A program made the translations under genes and the position numbers. From positions 1-5,357 of the forward strand of contig CALFSV010000186.1 in NCBI GenBank assembly GCA_937916485.1: 5,357 nucleotides of DNA, in the 5' to 3' direction. The notes below the pieces were generated by a model, which ran no database searches, was not told where the DNA came from, and saw only the letters and a list, made by a program, of their open reading frames with translations. Within the stretch, counting starts at the first letter, position 1. Every line of letters begins with the position of its first letter. The stretch comes from an uncultured Paracoccaceae bacterium. GTDB lineage: Bacteria > Pseudomonadota > Alphaproteobacteria > Rhodobacterales > Rhodobacteraceae. Below are positions 1-5,357 of this stretch, in pieces.

Positions 1-719
1 GATCCCGCGACTCGACCATTCAAACCAAGTCGTTGGGTTTCATAGGCAAGCGTTTCGATGTGACGTGAATGTGGATCGTCGGATTCATCGCAGTGCATAT
101 CAACCTGCAAACCGCGCGCCGCTGCGATTTCGCAGAGTTCTGTCACCGACGTCGCGCCGTCTTCCATTGTGCGTTCGAAATGTGGGATACCACCAACAAC
201 ATCGACGCCCATGTCCAAAGCACGTATGGTGTTATCACGTGCCGTGGGATCGCGGTAGAAACCGTCCTGTGGGAATGCAACAAGCTGCAGATCGATATAG
301 TCTTTGACCTGTTCTCGGACTTCAAGCAGCGCTTCGACCCCCAAAAGCCGATCGTCACAGGTATCAACATGGCTGCGAATTGCCAAAAGCCCCATGCTCG
401 CTGCCCAATCGCAATAGGTAAGCGCGCGTCCGATGATATCGTCTTGGGTCATGACCTGCTTGAGTTCGCCCCAAAGCCCGATGCCCTCAAGAAGTGTGCC
501 GGACGTGTTGATCCGCGGCAGGCCGTAGGACAGCGTTGCGTCCATGTGAAAATGAGGATCGACAAACGGTGGGCTGACTAAATCGCCCGACGCATCAATC
601 ACTTTGCCAGCTTCCGCTGTTTGAATCGACCCAATAGCAGTGATTTTATCGCCCACAATTCCAATGTCTGAGACTTGCCCATCTGGCAGCGTGCCGCCTT
701 TAATAATCAGATCAAACAT
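1..719 (-). CDS. codA: Cytosine deaminase-like amidohydrolase, C-terminal part beyond window
   Basis: Metal-dependent deaminase of the amidohydrolase superfamily, expected to hydrolyse cytosine (or a related amino-substituted ring) to uracil plus ammonia in the cytoplasm. I translated the open frame by hand: 239 residues from ATG at 719 with no stop before the window edge. E. coli CodA is about 427 residues, so roughly 56% is present. Metal-binding HxH is H56-F-H58 inside PPFVDPHFHMD. Next come SGTLLEGI (73-80), RSHVD (115-119), the substrate-contact glutamine in VAFPQ (Q151), GGIPHFE (176-182) and the catalytic HCDE (H209, E212). These match E. coli H61/H63, Q156, H214 and E217 with a constant offset of five. 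The later metal histidine and aspartate lie outside. The start shares one base with the upstream permease stop (TAATG) and has a strong AAAGGAG site at 727-733. Alternatives in the same family are isoguanine deaminase or an AtzC-like s-triazine amidohydrolase. The family is secure; the exact substrate is inferred. Confidence 0.88.
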   Translation of the reverse strand, partial: MFDLIIKGGTLPDGQVSDIGIVGDKITAIGSIQTAEAGKVIDASGDLVSPPFVDPHFHMDATLSYGLPRINTSGTLLEGIGLWGELKQVMTQDDIIGRALTYCDWAASMGLLAIRSHVDTCDDRLLGVEALLEVREQVKDYIDLQLVAFPQDGFYRDPTARDNTIRALDMGVDVVGGIPHFERTMEDGATSVTELCEIAAARGLQVDMHCDESDDPHSRHIETLAYETQRLGLNGRVAG

Positions 720-1663
720 TAGCGCTCTCCTTTATTGAACGGAACCATGAGTGCGGCAGGCACTTCGGCGCGACGTGACATCAGGATAAGCGCAAATATT
801 GATAGGATATAGGGCATCATCAGGAATATTTGGTAGGGAATATGGGTGCCCAAACTGGTTTGTTGCACCCGGATCTGTAGCGCATCAAAAGCCGCGAAAA
901 GAACCGCGCCGAGCAGCGCCTTTCCGGGTCTCCACGATCCAAAGACAACCAGGGCAATACAGATCCAACCACGGCCATTTACCATCTCAAAGAAGAAGCT
1001 GTCGAATGCCGACATGGTCAAGAAGGCGCCACCGACTGCCATTAGGCCGCTGCCAACCATAACAGCCCCCATGCGGATTGCAGTGACGGATAGACCTTGA
1101 GCCGCTACCGCCGCGGGGTTTTCACCGGCTGCGCGTACGGCGAGTCCAAGGGGGGTGCGGTAGAGAATCACGCCAACGATCGCGACAAGAATGAAGGCGA
1201 GATAAGTAAGCGGTGTTTGCGAAAACAGCGCCGGACCAAGCAACGGAATGTCTGATAGAATTGGGATTTCATATGGCTGGAATGGTTCAATTTTTGGCGG
1301 GCCTGTGACCTCCGGCAATGCTAGCCTATAAGCGTAATAGGTGGAGGACGTTGCGAGCAAGGTGACGCCGAGGCCAACGACATGCTGAGACAGACCGAAC
1401 GGCACTGTGAGTGTGCTGTGGAGTAGACCAAATAGCATCCCGACAAGCATTGCGACGCAAACGCCCATCCAAAGGCCTGTACCGGAAAAAACCGCCATCC
1501 AGCCCGCAAACGCACCAGCGACCATGATCCCTTCGATCCCGAGGTTCAATACGCCTGCGCGCTCGCAAATTAATTCCCCCAGTGTGGCAAAAATCAGAGG
1601 GCTGGCGATGCGAATTGCTGCGGCCCAAAAGCTAGCGGTGAAGAGGATGTCGATAATTTCCAT
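719..1663 (-). CDS. BMP-type nucleoside ABC transporter, permease subunit 2 (NupQ/YufQ-like)
   Basis: Inner-membrane permease of the branched-chain amino acid/ribose-type family (BPD_transp_2), the second half of a heterodimeric channel. It has 314 residues, a normal length for the NupQ-like subunit. Family signatures are LNLGIEG at 39-45 and GRGWICIALVVFGSWRPG at 230-247. The cytoplasmic loop GLAVRAAGENPAAVAAQGL at 173-191 is the expected ATPase contact (EAA-like) segment. Hydrophobic stretches near 12-30, 42-60, 63-81, 92-110, 152-169, 193-216, 232-260 and 278-295 suit a polytopic protein of roughly eight to nine helices. The ATG at 1663 follows the stop of permease 1 by four bases and has a GAGGG site nine bases upstream. 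The end overlaps the deaminase start. The family is clear. The transported compound is inferred from homologues that carry nucleosides and from the neighbouring deaminase. Confidence 0.93.
   Translation of the reverse strand: MEIIDILFTASFWAAAIRIASPLIFATLGELICERAGVLNLGIEGIMVAGAFAGWMAVFSGTGLWMGVCVAMLVGMLFGLLHSTLTVPFGLSQHVVGLGVTLLATSSTYYAYRLALPEVTGPPKIEPFQPYEIPILSDIPLLGPALFSQTPLTYLAFILVAIVGVILYRTPLGLAVRAAGENPAAVAAQGLSVTAIRMGAVMVGSGLMAVGGAFLTMSAFDSFFFEMVNGRGWICIALVVFGSWRPGKALLGAVLFAAFDALQIRVQQTSLGTHIPYQIFLMMPYILSIFALILMSRRAEVPAALMVPFNKGER
727..733 (-). promoter_or_regulatory. Ribosome binding site of the deaminase gene
   Basis: On the minus strand AAAGGAG lies seven bases before the ATG at 719, within the last codons of the upstream permease. 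It is a near-perfect Shine-Dalgarno sequence. With the TAATG stop/start overlap it fixes the deaminase start and suggests both reinitiation and independent ribosome loading. Confidence 0.75.
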
Positions 1664-1667
1664 GGTG

Positions 1668-2717
1668 CTAATCCCTCACCACACGAAACCGCGTTAGCAT
1701 AATGGCCAACACCATAAGAAGGAGTGCTGTCGCAAGCATGATATCCGCCAGATATGTCGGTACATCAGCAGCACGGCTCATACTGTCAGCGCCCACAAAG
1801 ATGCCCGCAACGAACAAGGACGCCACGATCACACCAAGCGGATTCAACAAAGCCAACATTGCCACGATGATCCCTGTGTAACCAAACCCGGGGGACAGAT
1901 CGAGCGTGAGACTACCCTTTAATCCGGCCACTTCAGAAAACCCAGCAAGTGCTGCAAGTCCACCAGAAAGCAGCGCTGTTTTCACAATCACAACGTTGAC
2001 TGGAATACCTGCAAAAGCAGCGGCATCCTTGTTTAACCCGACAGCGCGAATTTCATATCCCAATGTGCTGCGGGTTTGGATGATCCAAATGCAAATGGCC
2101 GAGAATATTGCAAGTCCGAACCCCCAATGCAGGCGTAGCCCATCCACAATTCGCGGCAGTTTCGCCTCGGGTATAATGCGGGCCGATTTAGGCCAACCCA
2201 TACCCATCGGGTCTTTGAGGACGCCTTCAAGAAGCATAGAGATAAACAAAAGGAAAATGAAGTTAAACAGCAATGTCGTGACGACTTCATCAACGCCAAA
2301 CCGCGTTTTAAGAAGTGCAGGAGCCAATAGGACGATGGCCCCTGCTAAGATGGCTGCGAAAATGATCAACGGTAGGATGGCAAAGCTTGGCCAAGGCAAA
2401 ATTCCGGTCCCGAGAAGGACCGTCATAAGCGCACCCGCATAAAGCTGTGCCTCGGCTCCGATGTTCCAGAACTTCGCACGGAACGCGACCGCGACTGCGA
2501 GACCAGTGAAGATCAAAGGTGTTGCGCGGTTAAGTGTTTCAAGAATTGCGAATTGCGATCCAAATGAGCCTTTAAGGATCAATCCAATGACCGAAAACGG
2601 GTTTGCACCTGCGACCATCGCCAAAAACGATGCGATCACGACGGTCGAGATAAGAGCGATTGCAGGTGGAACCAGTTTGCGGGCTAATGTCGGGTTCTTG
2701 ATAGGTTCAAGACGCAT
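1668..2717 (-). CDS. BMP-type nucleoside ABC transporter, permease subunit 1 (NupP/YufP-like)
   Basis: Inner-membrane permease of the BPD_transp_2 family, partner of the next gene in forming the translocation channel. It has 349 residues from ATG 2717. Typical family sequence is seen in RATPLIFTGLAVAVAFR (64-80) followed by FWNIGAEAQ (83-91), in EVVTTLLFNFI (144-154), and in the cytoplasmic coupling loop GYEIRAVGLNKDAAAFAGI (220-238). Hydrophobic stretches near 16-37, 66-79, 92-107, 111-135, 147-166, 198-213, 242-260, 280-309 and 322-342 indicate about nine or ten membrane passes. A TTG at 2723 in the same frame is possible. I prefer ATG 2717 because a GGA motif (2726-2728) lies eight bases before it, whereas TTG 2723 would be only two bases away from that motif. 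The start lies inside the ATPase gene, overlapping by 11 bases in another frame, which implies translational coupling. The family is certain; the start is probable. Confidence 0.92.
   Translation of the reverse strand: MRLEPIKNPTLARKLVPPAIALISTVVIASFLAMVAGANPFSVIGLILKGSFGSQFAILETLNRATPLIFTGLAVAVAFRAKFWNIGAEAQLYAGALMTVLLGTGILPWPSFAILPLIIFAAILAGAIVLLAPALLKTRFGVDEVVTTLLFNFIFLLFISMLLEGVLKDPMGMGWPKSARIIPEAKLPRIVDGLRLHWGFGLAIFSAICIWIIQTRSTLGYEIRAVGLNKDAAAFAGIPVNVVIVKTALLSGGLAALAGFSEVAGLKGSLTLDLSPGFGYTGIIVAMLALLNPLGVIVASLFVAGIFVGADSMSRAADVPTYLADIMLATALLLMVLAIMLTRFRVVRD
1673..1677 (-). promoter_or_regulatory. Ribosome binding site of permease 2
   Basis: GAGGG on the minus strand sits nine bases before the ATG at 1663 and overlaps the last codons of permease 1. 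It supports the ATG at 1663 as the start. Confidence 0.65.
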
Positions 2718-4248
2718 TGGCAACGTCCATTTCGAATCCCTGACCGGCCATCCAAAGCCCCAGTTGCGCTGGTGTCATCTCGCCTCGCTTAAATTCTGGT
2801 GAAAGACGCCCGTCTGCAATTACATGGATCACATCGGAAAGTGCCATGACCTCATCCAAATCCTCAGAAATCAATAGCACCGCAGCACCGCGTGCCCGGG
2901 CCGCCAACAATTGGCTGTGCACATAGTTGACCGCACCAATATCCAGACCACGAACAGGTTGATTAGCAAGAATTATCTGTGGATCAGCCTCAAGCACGCG
3001 CCCAAGGATCAGCTTTTGCATGTTACCGCCAGACAGCAGCCGGATCGGGGTTTCTGATCCGGGGCAACGCACATCGTACTTATCGATAATACCATCTGCA
3101 AATGCCCGTGATTTGCGCCAGTTCAGCCATCCGCCATTACTAAAAGCGGGCGATTTGTATCGTTCCAATATTGCGTTCTCAACGAGGTCAAAATCAGCAA
3201 TCGTGCCGGTCTTGTGTCGGTCTTCAGGGATACGCGCGATACCGCTTTGTACCGCTATACGGGGCGTCCATTTCTGAACCGTTTTGCTGCCCAGAATGAC
3301 TTGCCCTTCATTTGGATTTAACAATCCACCAACGACATCAGCCATTGCTGCCTGCCCGTTGCCAGACACGCCCGCAAGACCAACGATCTGCCCCCCTTTT
3401 AGGGCCAATGAAACGGATTTCAAACCGGGTACGCTGCCAACATCAGCGGTCGTTACATTTCGCAAGGCAAGCAACGGCGCATCTGGCTTCGCAGGCGAGA
3501 CTTTAGGCGGCGTCGCTTCGGTTCCCATCATCATCTCGGCCAGCGCGTTTTTATCGGTGTCGTTCGTATTTACACCACCTGCCATTTTTCCGTGCCGCAA
3601 CACAACGACGCGGTCCGCGATTGCCATGACTTCATGCAATTTATGCGAGATGAAGATGATTGAAAGCCCTTCTGCGATGGCAAGTCTGAGGGTTGCGAAC
3701 AGGTCATCCGTCTCTTGTGGTGTCAAAACCGCTGTCGGTTCATCAAGGATCAGAATACGCACATCGCGGTACAGCGCCTTGAGGATTTCGACCCTCTGGC
3801 GTTCGCCCACCGAAAGCGTTCCGACACGTGCATCCGGCGAAACGGCAAGGTGAAATTTCTTTGACAACGCAGCAATCCGCGTCTTTGCTGCAGCCCGCCC
3901 CAAGCTAGGCTTTAACAGTGAATGAACACCCAACGTGATGTTCTCTTGAACGGTTAGGTTATCAGCCAACGTAAAATGTTGATGCACCATGCCGACACCT
4001 GCATCCAATGCGGCCCGCGAATTACCCGATGGCAATGTGTCACCAAATACGCGCACGGTCCCGCTGTCAGCCGTATATTGGCCGAACAAAATATTCATCA
4101 GGGTGGTTTTTCCCGCACCGTTCTCACCCAAAAGGGCAACAACTTCACCAACGTTCACGGCAAGGCTGACCGCATCATTCGCGGTCAGCTCTCCAAATCG
4201 TTTGGTTATGGCGTTAAGGGAAAGTGCCTCAACTGCATCTTTGGACAT
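2707..4248 (-). CDS. BMP-type nucleoside ABC transporter, double ATP-binding subunit (NupO/YufO-like)
   Basis: Peripheral cytoplasmic ATPase that powers the permease pair; 513 residues with two fused ABC domains, as in RbsA, MglA and YufO. Domain 1 (about 7-245) has Walker A GENGAGKT (41-48), Q-loop Q90, signature LSVGE (145-149), Walker B ILILDE (165-170) and the switch histidine H202. Domain 2 (about 258-505) has a degenerate Walker A GVSGNGQA (293-300) without the lysine, a canonical signature LSGGN (405-409), a degenerate Walker B with A428-N429-Q430 where DE is expected, and E462 in place of the switch histidine. The intact motifs of domain 1 plus LSGGN of domain 2 should form one hydrolytic site; the other is probably inactive. 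This asymmetry is usual for the family. The ATG at 4248 begins six bases after the binding-protein stop with no clear Shine-Dalgarno sequence. The end overlaps permease 1. Substrate is not readable from this subunit. Confidence 0.96.
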   Translation of the reverse strand: MSKDAVEALSLNAITKRFGELTANDAVSLAVNVGEVVALLGENGAGKTTLMNILFGQYTADSGTVRVFGDTLPSGNSRAALDAGVGMVHQHFTLADNLTVQENITLGVHSLLKPSLGRAAAKTRIAALSKKFHLAVSPDARVGTLSVGERQRVEILKALYRDVRILILDEPTAVLTPQETDDLFATLRLAIAEGLSIIFISHKLHEVMAIADRVVVLRHGKMAGGVNTNDTDKNALAEMMMGTEATPPKVSPAKPDAPLLALRNVTTADVGSVPGLKSVSLALKGGQIVGLAGVSGNGQAAMADVVGGLLNPNEGQVILGSKTVQKWTPRIAVQSGIARIPEDRHKTGTIADFDLVENAILERYKSPAFSNGGWLNWRKSRAFADGIIDKYDVRCPGSETPIRLLSGGNMQKLILGRVLEADPQIILANQPVRGLDIGAVNYVHSQLLAARARGAAVLLISEDLDEVMALSDVIHVIADGRLSPEFKRGEMTPAQLGLWMAGQGFEMDVANAS

Positions 4249-4254
4249 GATCGA

Positions 4255-5262
4255 TTAGGACGACGATGGTTCGCTGTCGTCAATCGTGACCGAGAACGCG
4301 CCAGACTTAATCTCAGCCTCGCGTTGCGCCACAAGCGCAAGTGCCGCTGCTGGAACTTTGCCGTCAAACGTGCCCAAAGGCGCAAGACTTGTACCACCTT
4401 GATTCATAAACGAATAGACACCGTAGTCCGCGGCGGTAAAGCTACCAGCCTGCACTTCAGCGATGGCTTTATCCAGCGTTGGTTCAAAATGCCAAATCGC
4501 AGAGGCAACAACCGTGTCAGGATAATCAGCCTGCGTATCAATAACGTTACCGATGGCAAGAATACCTTTCTCCTGGGCGGCATCAGAAACACCAAAACGC
4601 TCTGCATAAAGTACATCCACGCCGTTTTCGATCATCGCGAACGCAGTTTCCTTGGCCTTTGGTGGATCGAACCAGCTGCCAATAAAGCTCACCTGGAATT
4701 TGATGTCAGGGTTTATTTCATGCGCACCAGCCATGAATGCGTGCATTAGACGGTTTACTTCGGGAATTGGGAACCCGCCGACCATGCCGATGTTGCCGGA
4801 TTCAGTCATCGCACCAGCAATGATGCCCGACAGATAGGACGCGTCTTGAATATAGTTATCAAAGACCGAGAAATTCGGCAGTGCGGCGTCTTCTTTAAAG
4901 CTTGAACCCATCAAGAATGCTACGTTTGGATATTCAGCGGCAACTTCGCGTGCTTCTTGTTCAGCCCCAAAGACTTCGCCGATGATCAGTGTATTGCCCG
5001 CCTCAGCGTATTCACGCATCACACGAGCATAATCAGTATTGCTGACATTTTCCGAGAACGAATAAGCGATGTCGCCGCGATCCTGCGCTGCAAGTGCCGC
5101 CTTATGAATACGGCTGACCCATTGCTGTTCGACAGGTACAGTATAGATACCCGCTGTTTTGATCGGTTCAGCGGCCAAAGCTCGCCCCGCCCCAAGTATC
5201 AGCGATGTTGCTGCGGTCGTCGCCATAAAGTGGCGACGGCTAAGGTTTGTTGTTTTCGTCAT
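4255..5262 (-). CDS. BMP-family periplasmic solute-binding protein, Tat-exported (nucleoside/nucleobase importer)
   Basis: Substrate-capturing component of the importer, in the BMP/PnrA family (Bmp, PF02608) that binds purine nucleosides or bases in characterised members. It has 335 residues. The N-terminus carries a twin-arginine signal, S8-R9-R10-H11-F12-M13, then a hydrophobic run (14-26) and a likely cleavage site ALA (28-30) before A31. There is no lipobox cysteine, so the mature protein should be soluble in the periplasm of a Gram-negative cell. The mature part resembles a two-lobed binding protein with NTLIIGEVFG (90-99), AFLMGSS (115-121), NIGMVGGFPIPEVNR (157-171) and GVDVLYAE (214-221). 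ATG 5262 is chosen because an AGGGAGGG site lies eight bases upstream and because it places the Tat motif at residue 8. An in-frame TTG at 5319 would add 19 residues before it. As first gene of the operon with the strongest ribosome binding site, it should be the most translated. The C-terminus ends in an acidic, serine-rich tail (328-335). The ligand is inferred. Confidence 0.93.
   Translation of the reverse strand: MTKTTNLSRRHFMATTAATSLILGAGRALAAEPIKTAGIYTVPVEQQWVSRIHKAALAAQDRGDIAYSFSENVSNTDYARVMREYAEAGNTLIIGEVFGAEQEAREVAAEYPNVAFLMGSSFKEDAALPNFSVFDNYIQDASYLSGIIAGAMTESGNIGMVGGFPIPEVNRLMHAFMAGAHEINPDIKFQVSFIGSWFDPPKAKETAFAMIENGVDVLYAERFGVSDAAQEKGILAIGNVIDTQADYPDTVVASAIWHFEPTLDKAIAEVQAGSFTAADYGVYSFMNQGGTSLAPLGTFDGKVPAAALALVAQREAEIKSGAFSVTIDDSEPSSS
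4259..4281 (-). other. Weak potential hairpin at the binding-protein/ATPase junction
   Basis: On the minus strand GACGAC (4276-4281) can pair with GTCGTC (4259-4264), a six-base stem with an 11-base loop, covering the last codons of the binding-protein gene and ending about ten bases before the ATPase start. It lacks a T-run, so it is not an intrinsic terminator. It might stabilise the upstream message or dampen ATPase translation, but a stem this short may be chance. Confidence 0.2.
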
Positions 5263-5270
5263 CGTGTCAT

Positions 5271-5278
5271 CCCTCCCT
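5271..5278 (-). promoter_or_regulatory. Ribosome binding site of the solute-binding protein
   Basis: AGGGAGGG on the minus strand lies eight bases before ATG 5262. It decides that start over the in-frame TTG at 5319. A second ATG at 5270, out of frame, stops after three codons and is not a gene. Confidence 0.8.
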
Positions 5279-5287
5279 AAGTTTCGT

Positions 5288-5300
5288 AAGAGTAACTCTT
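5288..5300. repeat. 13-bp perfect palindrome upstream of the operon
   Basis: Minus strand AAGAGT-T-ACTCTT: two six-base arms around one central base, 25 bases before the first start codon. It would cover the -10 position of the more gene-proximal candidate promoter. It could be a repressor operator, or the arms could be chance. No regulator gene is in the window. Confidence 0.4.
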
Positions 5301-5319
5301 CTTTTAACCATTTGGTCAA
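5291..5319 (-). promoter_or_regulatory. Candidate sigma-70 promoter of the importer operon
   Basis: TTGACC (5314-5319) matches five of six -35 bases. Seventeen bases downstream GTTACT (5291-5296) matches only three of six -10 bases. A start near 5284 would give a short leader of about 20 bases that still includes the ribosome binding site. A better -10 match, TAAAAT (5322-5327), lacks a good -35 at normal spacing. The region is AT-rich and is the only non-coding stretch in the window, so the promoter is probably here or just to the right; the exact boxes are uncertain. Confidence 0.35.
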
Positions 5320-5339
5320 GAATTTTATTTTTGGTCAAG
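5311..5339 (-). repeat. Pair of 10-bp direct repeats (CTTGACCAAA) in the operon leader
   Basis: CTTGACCAAA occurs exactly twice on the minus strand, at 5330-5339 and 5311-5320, starting 19 bases apart, which is close to two turns of DNA. Each copy contains TTGACC, one base from the sigma-70 -35 consensus. They may be tandem regulator sites, alternative -35 elements, or both. Confidence 0.5.
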
Positions 5340-5357
5340 GTGGCGATGCTAACTGCG

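Noticed and set aside
69..581. Plus-strand open frame of 170 codons at the left edge
   Set aside because: It is antisense to the deaminase, whose minus-strand translation carries all expected CodA motifs.
1906..2442. Plus-strand open frame of 178 codons inside permease 1
   Set aside because: Antisense shadow with low-complexity S/P/A/R composition and no domain; the minus-strand permease is clearly real.
2718..2723. TTG 2723 as start of permease 1
   Set aside because: Poorer start codon with no correctly spaced ribosome site; ATG 2717 is six bases downstream with a GGA at suitable spacing.
3976..4749. Long plus-strand open frame (257 codons) across the ATPase/binding-protein junction
   Set aside because: It lies antisense to two clear, conserved genes, and its translation is rich in R, C, H and W with no recognisable domain. 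It is a by-product of the codon pattern on the other strand.
5307..5316. Short inverted repeat ACCA-TT-TGGT next to the proximal direct repeat
   Set aside because: Arms of only four bases are expected often by chance, and it overlaps the better-supported direct repeat.
5263..5319. Longer N-terminus of the binding protein from TTG 5319
   Set aside because: It would add 19 charged residues before the Tat motif and run through the promoter repeats. The strong ribosome site at 5271-5278 points to ATG 5262.
5322..5327. TAAAAT as a main -10 box
   Set aside because: It is a good hexamer, but the sequences 16-18 bases upstream on the minus strand do not resemble a -35 box; kept only as an alternative in the promoter entry.

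Overview
The window holds one tightly packed operon, read entirely on the minus strand from right to left. It encodes a complete BMP-family (NupNOPQ / PnrA type) nucleoside or nucleobase ABC importer, followed by a CodA-like cytosine deaminase that runs off the left edge. No RNA gene, mobile element, CRISPR array or phage gene is visible. Base composition is moderate (about half G+C by eye). The protein style, the Tat-exported solute-binding protein and the importer-plus-deaminase order suggest a marine alphaproteobacterium, possibly Rhodobacteraceae (Roseobacter-like). That placement is a judgement from general resemblance, not a database match.

Layout in transcription order: (1) 5357-5263, an AT-rich leader with two 10-bp direct repeats, a 13-bp perfect palindrome and a strong ribosome binding site; (2) 5262-4255, periplasmic substrate-binding protein with a twin-arginine signal; (3) 4248-2707, double-domain ATPase of the RbsA/YufO kind, first ATP site intact and second degenerate; (4) 2717-1668, first membrane permease, overlapping the ATPase end; (5) 1663-719, second permease; (6) 719 to beyond position 1, amidohydrolase closely resembling E. 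coli cytosine deaminase, its start overlapping the previous stop by one base (TAATG). Gene gaps are 6 bases, an 11-base overlap, 4 bases and a 1-base overlap, so a single transcript is very likely.

Working model: the binding protein captures a nucleoside or free base in the periplasm, the permease pair driven by the ATPase imports it, and the cytoplasmic deaminase removes an exocyclic amino group, releasing ammonia and a base usable for salvage or catabolism. The sequence does not fix the substrate.

This is mostly an ordinary, well-understood kind of locus. I see no new biological system. The points most worth a second look are the repeat and palindrome arrangement upstream of the operon, the pairing of a BMP importer with a deaminase, and the translation-initiation differences between genes.
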